Part shown: positions 51,401 to 56,578 of the stretch, piece after piece
Layout: each line of letters begins with the position of its first letter
How positions within the stretch are numbered: the first letter of the stretch is position 1
The notes under the pieces: model-generated
Told to the model about the DNA's origin: nothing
Databases searched by the model: none
Seen by the model: only the letters and a program-made list of their open reading frames with translations
Position numbers and translations under genes: made by a program
Source: Macrostomum hystrix
Taxonomy: Eukaryota > Platyhelminthes > Macrostomidae
Reading direction: 5' to 3'
Assembly: GCA_950097015.1 (NCBI GenBank)
Contig: CATNEN010000005.1
Location: 4,455,501-4,519,500 of the forward strand
Length of the DNA stretch: 64,000 nucleotides

Positions 51401-51746
51401 GGGAGATCTGGGATCGGGAGATCTGGGATCGGGAGATCTGGGATCGGGAGATCTGGGATCGGGAGATCTGGGATCGGGTCCAATAAAAGTACTCACTGTC
51501 CAGAAAGAAGCCTTTTACTCTCCAGAAGACATTAAGCAGTCGGCTGCCATTGCTGGCGGCCACTTTGCAGGGTATATGCACAGTTGAGCCCTGCAGTACC
51601 CTGTACTCTTTCTCAGGATACTCCAGAGCGCACACAATCTCGTCGCCGCATTCGGAGATAGCATCGATTGGTTGAATTGACAGCTTTAATAACAATAGCA
51701 GAAGAAAATACAGACGCGAGTGTTGACGACACAGCTTTTCGACCAT
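18096..51746 (-). CDS. NPHS1: nephrin/Sns-like immunoglobulin-superfamily adhesion receptor (whole gene, 12 exons)
   Basis: Twelve exons join in compatible phases to encode 1316 aa: 51746-51497, 39258-39088, 28931-28578, 26417-26115, 25877-25548, 24737-24621, 24525-24408, 24321-24254, 23972-22963, 21594-20856, 19300-19196 and 18481-18096. The order is signal peptide, nine Ig-like domains, one FNIII, one membrane span (about 1208-1233) and an 83-residue tail. The FNIII start DPPSVFYVFNLTANSALVTW, followed by RPGHNGGSRQ, matches nephrin closely. Ig1 ends in the family's ELECQILG pattern. Nephrin, Sns, Hibris and SYG-2 are cell-surface receptors for Neph/Kirre proteins in cell recognition, myoblast fusion and filtration slits. 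Introns account for most of the 34 kb and are full of arrays. A Ser-Ile-Leu C-terminus fits a class I PDZ ligand. Confidence 0.86.
18575..18780. repeat. 24-bp minisatellite, nephrin intron 11
   Basis: About eight units of cactctgcctctctctcaag plus cttt. The rest of the intron up to 19195 is AT-rich. A small frame at 18826-19041 on the + strand has no support. Confidence 0.85.
19196..19300 (-). CDS. NPHS1: nephrin-like exon 11: end of FNIII
   Basis: A 105-bp exon between ttcttag and gtgagc, found by reading. It encodes NLMPSTTYELQLTTTNDLFP to LVTFVTP, the conserved L.P.T.Y end of an FNIII domain. Phases match both neighbours. Confidence 0.82.
19385..20790. repeat. 16-bp minisatellite (cccgtgtctcatctct), nephrin intron 10
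   Basis: About 85 units with larger duplicated blocks (compare 19690-20060 with 20090-20420). The transcript strand is the purine-rich complement. The same family occurs in intron 5 and, inverted, at 52325-52700. Frames of 400-480 codons through it are artefacts. Confidence 0.92.
20856..21594 (-). CDS. NPHS1: nephrin-like exon 10: end of Ig8, Ig9, start of FNIII
   Basis: Starts in phase 0 after cctcgcag with KEAKFFLLLLNLTES and MGEYRLSVHNGVG (no cysteine in the expected place). Ig9 has ATLACTAAG, VVWSKRR and VYRCAVEC. FNIII begins SPPDPPSVFYVFNLTANSAL. It ends in phase 1 at ccca before gtgagt. Confidence 0.87.
21640..21850. repeat. degenerate cagatcccattcc repeat, nephrin intron 9
   Basis: Irregular tandem of agatcccattcccaatccc and variants just upstream of exon 10. 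It recalls the intron 1 unit, whose complement reads cccgatcccagatct. Confidence 0.7.
21856..21946 (+). mobile_element. tRNA-like SINE head
   Basis: The sequence has an A-box-like tggctgagttg and a B-box-like gagctcgatttc, followed by gaggccacatttttt, the junction also seen in SINE family B. It cannot be an intact tRNA because the arms do not pair well. A second tRNA-like stretch on the - strand follows at about 21957-22010. Confidence 0.5.
22500..22812 (+). mobile_element. SINE family B copy, nephrin intron 9
   Basis: It has the full family body: gctcgattcc in the head, cgcagccgcggagagaag, cttgtcgtgcc, acgatgagaaagtcaggg, caggagtcagcgg and a tail ending attattaata. It is antisense to the nephrin-like gene. 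Confidence 0.78.
22963..23972 (-). CDS. NPHS1: nephrin-like exon 9: Ig6, Ig7 and part of Ig8
   Basis: A 1010-bp exon from cttccag to gtgagt. Ig6 has LQATCQG, TWQIAY and AILFCLANN. Ig7 (RSVIIRSNPALTPES to GRYSLEASNE) lacks both usual cysteines; human nephrin also lacks the first in the matching domain. Ig8 begins PLRITHIDV and carries an Arg-rich loop (IPIRRRRTRGG) and unusual cysteines (LGCHEHREGFTVGC). Confidence 0.84.
24167..24213 (-). mobile_element. SINE family B head fragment, nephrin intron 8
   Basis: atgtggcctcgccgtggatt is the complement of the head/body junction of SINE family B seen at 47600-47625. The rest of the 281-bp intron is unique. Confidence 0.5.
24254..24321 (-). CDS. NPHS1: nephrin-like exon 8: end of Ig5
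   Basis: A 68-bp exon between tatttag and gtaagt. It restores phase and gives FCRAETPTIPRY plus IKLDVF, so the second cysteine of Ig5 is carried here. Confidence 0.78.
24408..24525 (-). CDS. NPHS1: nephrin-like exon 7: middle of Ig5
   Basis: A 118-bp exon between ccacag and gtaagc, entering in phase 1 and leaving in phase 2. It encodes GSSVRSVLQINVTRADYNKV, the strand before the second Ig cysteine, similar to the RSVLLQV..RDHGQ stretch of nephrin. Confidence 0.78.
24621..24737 (-). CDS. NPHS1: nephrin-like exon 6: first half of Ig5
   Basis: This 117-bp exon was found by reading, between aaatgcag and gtgagc. It encodes IPAKELRITAPTRIRANEIS, then EFTCLCHG and SITWYL. It supplies the first Cys and Trp of an Ig domain completed by exons 7 and 8. 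Phases match on both sides. Confidence 0.8.
24830..25470. repeat. 16-bp minisatellite (cccgtgtctcatctct), nephrin intron 5
   Basis: About 40 units of the same family and orientation as intron 10, with shared variants such as cccgtctctcatctctccag and a cgcaatctcatctctc end. A common origin of the two arrays is likely. Confidence 0.9.
25548..25877 (-). CDS. NPHS1: nephrin-like exon 5: Ig4
   Basis: 110 codons, phase 1 to phase 1. TPDRLFMYLDNQ leads into an Ig domain with VNFQC, VIWYLDGEE and DIRCAVANRFGD. The donor is caca before gtgagt. Intron 5, downstream, starts its array about 80 bp away. Confidence 0.86.
26115..26417 (-). CDS. NPHS1: nephrin-like exon 4: Ig3
   Basis: Encodes ERVGAPSIGQLRYTYRSGS, then LELTC, LLWKRKRR and LALFACESSN, one complete Ig domain. 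The acceptor aacaag is weak; an alternative AG nine bases further in (gag) keeps the frame. The donor is agct before gtgagt. Confidence 0.82.
26778..27060 (+). mobile_element. SINE family A copy, nephrin intron 3
   Basis: A tRNA-like head with a B box (ggggttcgattctcgac) is followed by the family body gcgtccccccagtccatgga, a gctgcggctgtgctgactca end and an aatcaataaatcaataa tail. Antisense to the gene. Confidence 0.8.
27600..28135. repeat. 11/12-bp minisatellite (aactcatcatg), nephrin intron 3
   Basis: A core of about 20 identical 11-bp units lies between stretches of gaactcactcat (12 bp). Most of the rest of the intron is AT-rich plus the SINE. Confidence 0.9.
28578..28931 (-). CDS. NPHS1: nephrin-like exon 3: Ig2
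   Basis: Begins with PPMKPVINSG after ttcgcag and ends tatg before gtgaga. It encodes one Ig domain with Cys in VQVACEC, Trp in HLSWHLDEL and Cys in SRLDCRAHNEA. A CCATAGAC octamer falls at its donor by coincidence of coding sequence. Confidence 0.87.
28985..30150. repeat. 20-bp minisatellite (gtcatgtctaacaggatagt), nephrin intron 2
   Basis: About 57 units in exact 20-bp register with few variants (aagatagt, gattgt, gtgtaac). Confidence 0.93.
30165..30285. repeat. 20-bp minisatellite (tatctaacaggacacacact)
   Basis: Six units that share tctaacagg with the neighbouring arrays at 28985 and 31005, indicating a common ancestor. Confidence 0.8.
30290..31004. other. nephrin intron 2 spacer with CTGATGA...GAAACGCG motif
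   Basis: Unique sequence. On the - strand 30731-30684 reads ctgatgaag, 25 bases, then gcgaaacgcg, like a hammerhead ribozyme core or a retroelement end. The 102-codon + frame at 30426 has no recognisable domain. Confidence 0.35.
31005..31725. repeat. 20-bp minisatellite (gacacttctgtctaacaggt), nephrin intron 2
   Basis: About 35 units, first with ctctaacgggtgacactcat variants, then taacaggt forms. An occasional longer unit with ggggttagt recurs every 80 to 90 bp or more. Confidence 0.9.
31726..32087. other. nephrin intron 2 spacer
   Basis: AT-rich unique sequence. Nothing is recognised. Confidence 0.4.
32088..32340 (-). mobile_element. SINE family A, best-preserved copy
   Basis: Read on the - strand it starts with a tRNA-like head: an A box (tggcttagtgg) and a B box (ggttcgattc) at normal spacing. 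The family body with cccagtccatggactgaaca follows, then the agccgcagct end. This copy shows that the family is tRNA-derived. Confidence 0.85.
32341..33012. other. nephrin intron 2 spacer
   Basis: Unique AT-rich sequence apart from five copies of aacagaacactgctc at 32770-32835. Confidence 0.45.
32770..32835. repeat. short 15-bp repeat (aacagaacactgctc)
   Basis: Four to five tandem copies, an array at an early stage or cut short. Confidence 0.8.
33013..33200 (+). mobile_element. SINE family B, shortened copy
   Basis: A tRNA-like head (ccgtggttcgactct) is followed by gcagagaaggcttggggg, acgcccttgagggccaac and tgcctgacgatga, and then directly by an attattaatattatta tail. The second half of the body is deleted. 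Confidence 0.75.
33201..33714. other. nephrin intron 2 spacer
   Basis: Unique sequence, no recognised gene. Confidence 0.4.
33715..34140. repeat. gaac/gattgaac tetranucleotide-derived repeat
   Basis: Imperfect tandem of gaac, gattgaac and gattaaataaac. The Phe/Val/Arg/Ser frames on the - strand are repeat artefacts. Confidence 0.88.
34141..35235. other. nephrin intron 2 spacer
   Basis: A GC-richer patch at 34290-34480 and cttatatacatgcc at 34571 are visible, but there is no open frame of note and no recognised RNA. It could hide an alternative exon or promoter; I cannot support either. Confidence 0.35.
35236..36505. repeat. 28-bp minisatellite, nephrin intron 2
   Basis: About 45 units made of ctagccaataaacacacctg plus ttctctga. 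On the transcript strand each unit contains acaggtgtgt, a weak donor-like motif. Confidence 0.93.
36506..38270. other. nephrin intron 2 unique stretch
   Basis: 1.7 kb without arrays. Around 37395-37445 the - strand resembles a tRNA head (gaagttcgattctta preceded by an A-box-like ttaagtagcc), probably a SINE relic. GTCTATGG lies at 37376. A frame at 36899-37207 has no known domain. Confidence 0.4.
38271..39035. repeat. 14-bp minisatellite (gtgtcagtgatata), nephrin intron 2
   Basis: About 54 units ending some 50 bp from the exon 2 donor, with variants atcgtgtca and ttatatagtgtc arranged in repeated blocks. Confidence 0.92.
39088..39258 (-). CDS. NPHS1: nephrin-like exon 2: end of Ig1
   Basis: Phase 1 to phase 1, 57 codons. 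DGDFMLRISNAMFDDSGELEC contains the second Ig cysteine, and QILGPRVQG follows as in nephrin/Kirre Ig1. The acceptor is gagcag, a tandem NAG pair: use of the upstream AG would start the exon at 39261 and add one residue. Confidence 0.85.
39575..42890. repeat. 16-bp minisatellite (cttcacaatccacaga), nephrin intron 1
   Basis: The longest array in the window, about 205 units over 3.3 kb, with caga/caca/caaa and tctaca variants. Duplicated blocks exist (42255-42500 and 42560-42810 are nearly the same). The 849-codon frame is an artefact. The 300 bp between exon 2 and the array are unique. Confidence 0.94.
42891..43374. other. nephrin intron 1 spacer
   Basis: AT-rich unique sequence with nothing recognised. 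Confidence 0.4.
43375..45030. repeat. 33-bp minisatellite, nephrin intron 1
   Basis: About 50 units containing catccttcaagctcatctgc. Because 33 is a multiple of three and the unit lacks stops, several frames are open on both strands for hundreds of codons. None shows a start context, splice site or family, so I do not call a protein. Confidence 0.92.
45031..45820. other. nephrin intron 1 spacer
   Basis: Unique sequence, no feature recognised. Confidence 0.4.
45821..47290. repeat. 35-bp minisatellite, nephrin intron 1
   Basis: About 42 units containing gatttcaaatctcttatctc followed by cctttctcacctgcc. On the transcript strand each unit contains ggcaggtgagaaag, an almost consensus splice donor, in sense orientation. 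Confidence 0.93.
47342..47665 (-). mobile_element. SINE family B, long copy with tRNA-like head
   Basis: Read on the - strand: A-box-like tgagtggcagagagt, B box gagttcgattcc, then cacggcgaggccacattca, the body gaaggcttgggggcttgtcg, and a tattattatca tail. It is the clearest evidence that family B is tRNA-derived. It is in the same orientation as the nephrin-like gene. Confidence 0.82.
47666..48235. other. nephrin intron 1 spacer
   Basis: Unique sequence, nothing recognised. Confidence 0.4.
48236..49775. repeat. 30-bp minisatellite, nephrin intron 1
   Basis: About 50 units of cctcagatcctcaagttggg plus ataaaacaca, with alternating atactcaatttggg and ccccaattttgg variants. Open frames on both strands are artefacts of the 30-bp period. 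Confidence 0.93.
49776..50277. other. nephrin intron 1 spacer
   Basis: Unique sequence between two arrays. Nothing is recognised. Confidence 0.4.
50278..51478. repeat. 15-bp perfect minisatellite (agatctgggatcggg), nephrin intron 1
   Basis: Eighty consecutive units without a visible variant, ending only about 12 bp from the donor of exon 1. The unit contains the palindrome agatct. Four or more frames stay open throughout, which explains several false 400-500 codon frames. Confidence 0.97.
51497..51746 (-). CDS. NPHS1: nephrin-like exon 1: signal peptide and start of Ig1
   Basis: ATG at 51744-51746. The residues RLYFLLLLLLKLSIQPIDA form a signal peptide core. Ig1 begins with VLQGSTVHIPC and reaches FWRVKGFFLD. 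The exon ends in phase 1 at gaca before gtgagt (51496-51491). The same frame stays open beyond the donor into the 15-bp array, so intron retention would add a long repeat peptide. Confidence 0.85.
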
Positions 51747-52320
51747 TTTTTTCTGGTAGTCAAATAAAAACAGGATCGTTTAGCAAAGCTGCTTTAGGAA
51801 ATCAAATCGAGTATTAATAGCGACATAGTTTAATAAGCGAAGAAAATTATATGACTTTTAGTCTCTGATTGTCTCTGATTGCCTTAGAGATTGTTTCAAT
51901 ATTGTAGGATATTTTTGCTCTTGGTAGGATATTTTCTAGCGATGCAGGCAGGCCGAAAATGTGAAAGAGATTCTCTATATAAATAACTTTTCCTTCGCAG
52001 CAGTAAGAGTTTTGTTCCAAGATCTGCTTTGCTGGGAGGAGGGGCAGGAAGAATTTGATTGGCTGGTGGAATGGAATGGCTTGTGAGTATGAGGCTACAT
52101 GGGGATAGCTAGCTTTGAATCTAGTTTATTTGATTGGTGCAGCGTAATGATAATTAAATATTGGGTTAAATGTAAGCCCATCATTATGTCCTCGCCACCA
52201 TAGACTGCAAAACCAGAGCACTTTCAATTTGATTGCATTTTGAATGTCTATGGCAGGCGTCGGCAAACTTATTAGCGTGCGGGCGTCAGAGAGAACCTAA
52301 AAGACGACAGCAGGCCGCAT
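51747..52320. other. 5' flank of the nephrin-like gene
   Basis: It should hold the promoter and 5' untranslated region. A TATA-like tatttatatag lies on the - strand near 51974-51985, about 230 bp before the start codon; its use is not shown. A small foldback lies at 52193-52259. Confidence 0.4.
52193..52259. mobile_element. small foldback with paired CCATAGAC
   Basis: The left arm cgccaccatagactgcaaaa and right arm ttttgaatgtctatggcagg form an imperfect inverted repeat of about 20 bp around a 27-bp centre. Both arms contain the octamer CCATAGAC. Confidence 0.6.
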
Positions 52321-52324
52321 TGTC

Positions 52325-52700
52325 TGTAGGAATATGAGACATGGGAGAGATGAGACACGGGATAGATGAGACACGGGATAGATGAGACAAGGGAGAGATG
52401 AGACACGGGAGAGATTAGACAGAGAAGAGATCAAGCAGGGAAGAGATAAGACACGGGAGAGATGAGACACTGGATAGATGAGACAGGGGAGAGATGAGAC
52501 ACGGGAGAGATTAGACACGGGAGAGATGAAGCAGGGAAGAGATAAGACACGGGATAGATGAGACACGGGAGAGATGAGACACGGGAGAGATGAGACACGG
52601 GAGAGATGAGACACGGGAGAGATGAGACACGGGAGAGATGAGACACGGGAAGGGATGAGGCACAGATGAGATGAGATGAGAGATGGGAGAGATGAGTCTA
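52325..52700. repeat. 16-bp minisatellite (gagacacgggagagat)
   Basis: About 22 units that are the exact complement of the intron 5 and intron 10 family, here upstream of the gene. Confidence 0.9.
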
Positions 52701-52764
52701 TATCTCCAGATTAGAGAGTGATGATACAGGATACTATAGATGTGGGAAGGGGCAACGGGCCGGA

Positions 52765-53060
52765 TTTGGGAGCTTCGATGGCCGCATCACATTTATTTTG
52801 AGCGCAGCCGCGGAGAGAAGGCTTGGGGGCTTGTCGTGCAATTTACGCCCTTGATGGCCAACCTCGAAGGCACAGTGAGAGTGTACACTGCCTGACGATG
52901 AGAAAGCCAGGGCAGATGTACACACCTGTGTGCGTGTGTGCTCAGGAGTCAGCGAAATAGGCAGAATTGCCTCCTCGCTGGCTGCGGGTCTAGTGTCACC
53001 AAATGATGTACTCATTGCCCGCAGCCCTCCTGCAGTTATTATTATTATTATTATTATTAT
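52765..53060 (+). mobile_element. SINE family B copy
   Basis: It has gcagccgcggagagaaggct, cttgtcgtgcaatttacg, gatgagaaagccagggcaga, caggagtcagcgaaatagg, gcccgcagccctcctgcag, then (att)n. The microsatellite tail is eight or more att units. Confidence 0.82.
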
Positions 53061-53665
53061 AACTAAACGTAAAGCATCTTATAATGAGAAGCAATTCTAT
53101 CGATTTTATGATATCCTTCTACGCTTTTGAAGAAAAAGCAACAGAAACAGAAGACCAAATGACCTTCCATTTTTTTTTCTCTCTTCAAATTGCAATCAAC
53201 TATCTGTAGAGCAGGCATAGAAACAAAGGGTTTTCTTTTGCAGCAAGTTTAACCCCTACTGTTGAAGAGACTGCTGGCGCAAAAGCAGACACAGAGGGAG
53301 AGAGATTGCATGGAAAAGCATACTAATATACGAAAATGCACTTGATACAAAATGTAAGTCAAGATGATTTTTCTTATTCACAAGCAGTTCTTAGAGCCAC
53401 TCTGCACTGAAATGCAGTAAAGTTTTCTGTAAACAGGTATTATATAGGATTTACTTGTTAGTAAATCGCGGCTCGCGAAATTTCAATCGTGTCTTGATTG
53501 GGCTACGCAAAAATCTAGACTCAGCAAAAGATGAAAGATTGCTGATTCAGAATTCCATGACGGGACTTGTGAGGCGGATGGGGCGTTTGTGAATTACGCA
53601 TTTGATTAAATCTCGTATGCAACACGTGTACTTGAAAATCACGAGAGCGAATGTCAAGGAGGGTT
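53061..53665. other. non-coding spacer
   Basis: Unique sequence. Its last 40 bp (about 53626-53668) are duplicated at 58448-58492 next to a copy of the following array. Confidence 0.5.
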
Positions 53666-56053
53666 GAAGGTGAGAGAGGGTTGAAGGTGAGAGGGTTGAA
53701 GGTCAGAGAGGGTGAAGGTGAGAGAGGGTCAAGGTCAGAGAGGGTGAAGGTGAGAGAGGGTGAAGGTCAGAGAGGGTGAAGGTGAGAGAGGGTGAAGGTG
53801 AGAGAGGGTGAAGGTGAGAGAGGGTGAAGGTGAGAGAGGGTGAAGGTGAGAGAGGGTGAAGGTGAGAGAGGGTGAAGGTGAGAGAGGGTGAAGGTGAGAG
53901 AGGGTGAAGGTGAGAGAGGGTGAAGGTGAGAGTGTTGAAGTTGAGAGAGGGTTGAAGGTGAGAGGGTTGAAGGTGAGAGGGAGTTGAAGGTGAGAGAGGG
54001 TGAAGGTGAGAGGGAGTTGAAGGTGACAGGGAGTTGAAGGTGAGAGAGGGTTGAAGGTGAGAGGGTTGAAGGTGAGAGGGTTGAAGGTGAGAGAGGGTTG
54101 AAGGTGAGAGGGTTGAAGGTGAGAGGGTTGAAGGTGAGAGGGAGTTGAAGGTGAGAGAGGGTGAAGGTGAGAGGGAGTTGAAGGTGACAGGGAGTTGAAG
54201 GTGAGAGAGGGTTGAAGGTGAGAGGGTTGAAGGTGAGAGAGGGTTGAAGGTGAGAGAGGGTGAAGGTGAGAGAGGGTGAAGGTGAGAGAGGGTGAAGGTG
54301 AGAGAGGGTGAAGGTGAGAGAGGGTGAAGGTGAGAGAGGGTGAAGGTGAGAGGGTTGAAGTTGAGAGAGGGTTGAAGGTTAGAGGATTGAAGGTGAGAGG
54401 GAGTTGAAGGTGAGAGAGGGTGAAGGTGAGAGGGAGTTGAAGGTGACAGGGAGTTGAAGGTAAGAGAGGGTTGAAGGTGAGAGGGTTGAAGGTGAGAGGG
54501 AGTTGAAGGTGAGAGAGGGTGAAGGTGAGAGGGAGTTGAAGGTGACAGGGAGTTGAAGGTAAGAGAGGGTTGAAGGTGAGAGGGTTGAAGGTGAGAGAGA
54601 GTTGAAGGTGAGAGAGGGTGAAGGTGAGAGGGAGTTGAAGGTGACAGGGAGTTGAAGGTAAGAGAGGGTTGAAGGTGAGAGAGGGTTGAAGGTGAGAGGG
54701 TTGAAGGTCAGAGAGGGTGAAGGTGAGAGAGGGTCAAGGTCAGAGAGGGTGAAGGTGAGAGAGGGTGAAGGTCAGAGAGGGTGAAGGTGAGAGAGGGTGA
54801 AGGTGAGAGAGGGTGAAGGTGAGAGAGGGTGAAGGTGAGAGAGGGTGAAGGTGAGAGAGGGTGAAGGTGAGAGAGGGTGAAGGTGAGAGGGTTGAAGTTG
54901 AGAGAGGGTTGAAGGTGAGAGGGTTGAAGGTGAGAGGGAGTTGAAGGTGAGAGAGGGTGAAGGTGAGAGGGAGTTGAAGGTGACAGGGAGTTGAAGGTGA
55001 GAGAGGGTTGAAGGTGAGAGGGTTGAAGGTGAGAGGGAGTTGAAGGTGACAGGGAGTTGAAGGTGAGAGAGGGTTGAAGGTGAGAGGGTTGAAGGTGAGA
55101 GGGAGTTAAAGGTGAGAGAGGGTGAAGGTGAGAGAGGGTGAAGGTGAGAGGGAGTTGAAGGTGAGAGGGTTGAAGGTGAGAGGGTTGATGGTGAGAGGGA
55201 GTTGAAGGTGAGAGGGAGTTGAAGGTGAGAGAGGGTGAAGGTGAGAGGCAGTTGAAGGTGAGAGAGGGTTGAAGGTGAGAGAGGGTTGAAGGTGAGAGGG
55301 TTGAAGGTGAGAGGGAGTTGAAGGTGAGAGAGGGTGAAGGTGAGAGGGAGTTGAAGGTGAGAGAGGGTTGAAGGTCAGAGAGGGTGAAGGTGAGAGAGGG
55401 TGAAGGTGAGAGAGGGTGAAGGTGAGAGAGGGTGAAGGTGAGAGAGGGTGAAGGTGAGAGTGTTGAAGTTGAGAGAGGGTTGAAGGTGAGAGGGTTGAAG
55501 GTGAGAGGGAGTTGAAGGTGAGAGAGGGTGAAGGTGAGAGGGAGTTGAAGGTGACAGGGAGTTGAAGGTGAGAGAGGGTTGAAGGTGAGAGGGTTGAAGG
55601 TGAGAGGGTTGAAGGTGAGAGAGGGTTGAAGGTGAGAGGGTTGAAGGTGAGAGGGTTGAAGGTGAGAGGGAGTTGAAGGTGAGAGAGGGTGAAGGTGAGA
55701 GGGAGTTGAAGGTGACAGGGAGTTGAAGGTGAGAGAGGGTTGAAGGTGAGAGGGTTGAAGGTGAGAGAGGGTTGAAGGTGAGAGAGGGAGTTAAAGGTGA
55801 GAGGGTTGAAGGTGAGAGGGTTGAAGGTGAGAGAGGGAGTTGAAGGTGAGAGGGTTGAAGGTGAGAGAGGGTTGAAGGTGAGAGGGTTGAAGGTGAGAGA
55901 GGGTTGAAGGTGAGAGAGGGAGTTGAAGGTGAGAGGGTTGAAGGTGAGAGGGTTGAAGGTGAGAGAGGGAGTTGAAGGTGAGAGGGTTGAAGGTGAGAGA
56001 GGGTTGAAGGTGAGAGGGAGTTGAAGGTGAGAGAGGGTTGAAGGTGAGAGGGT
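53666..56053. repeat. gaaggtgagag minisatellite with about 1-kb higher-order repeat
   Basis: Units of 13 to 18 bp (gagggttgaaggtgagag, gagggtgaaggtgaga, gggagttgaaggtgac). A block with aaggtcagag units at 53695-53790 recurs at 54705-54800 and partly at 55370. Each unit contains aaggtgag, a donor-like motif on the + strand. The array runs directly into the transposase fragment. Confidence 0.93.
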
Positions 56054-56578
56054 GCCGGTGAACGTTCCGTCATGATGTCCGACAGCCAGCGCGGACAGAA
56101 TCTGACTGTCGTCCTGGCAATCAGTCCGCAGCTTGGATTGGTACAACTTCGACACCATACTGGAGGCTTTACCGAAGTCAAGTTCCATGATTTAATGAGT
56201 GAGGTTAGTGCATTGGTGGACGACTCATTTGTTGTACTGGCAGACAATGCTAGGCCGCACGGTAACCAACTCAACCTTGGCCGACAAGATCAGTCCATTC
56301 GCTACATGCCGCCGTATTCGCCTTTTCTGAACGCTGCGGAGATGGCGATCTCCTGTTTGAAGGCAGATCTCAAGAGGCGCCTGACTGAACCCCGCATCGT
56401 GCAGGGGCTTCACAACAGGCATGCTGCAGCGCAGGCTGGTGAGACGCTGCAGCATCGTCGACTGCGCATTCTGACGGCTCAAGTTGAGGCAGCGTCCAGT
56501 TCCATCACCGCCGAAAAAATGTCGGCAGTGGCACGAACACGTGCTGAGCTACGGACCCCGCTGCCTCACCTACAATGA
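56054..56578 (+). pseudogene. DDE transposase C-terminal fragment (IS630/Tc1 type)
   Basis: The frame reads AGERSVMMSDSQRGQNLTVV, then VVLADNARPH with the second catalytic Asp, and YMPPYSPFLNAAEMAISCLK with the final acidic residue, ending at TGA 56576-56578. The first catalytic Asp and the HTH are missing because homology stops where the minisatellite begins. It is therefore a 5'-truncated copy, probably of the family whose HTH survives at 16558. It is not part of a host gene as far as I can see. Confidence 0.78.

Noticed and set aside
50220-51746. 508-codon frame joining the nephrin signal peptide to a Ser-Gln-Ile-Ser-Arg repeat
   Set aside because: A good splice donor ends the exon at 51497, and a phase-matched exon 2 completes the Ig1 domain, so the repeat part is intron.
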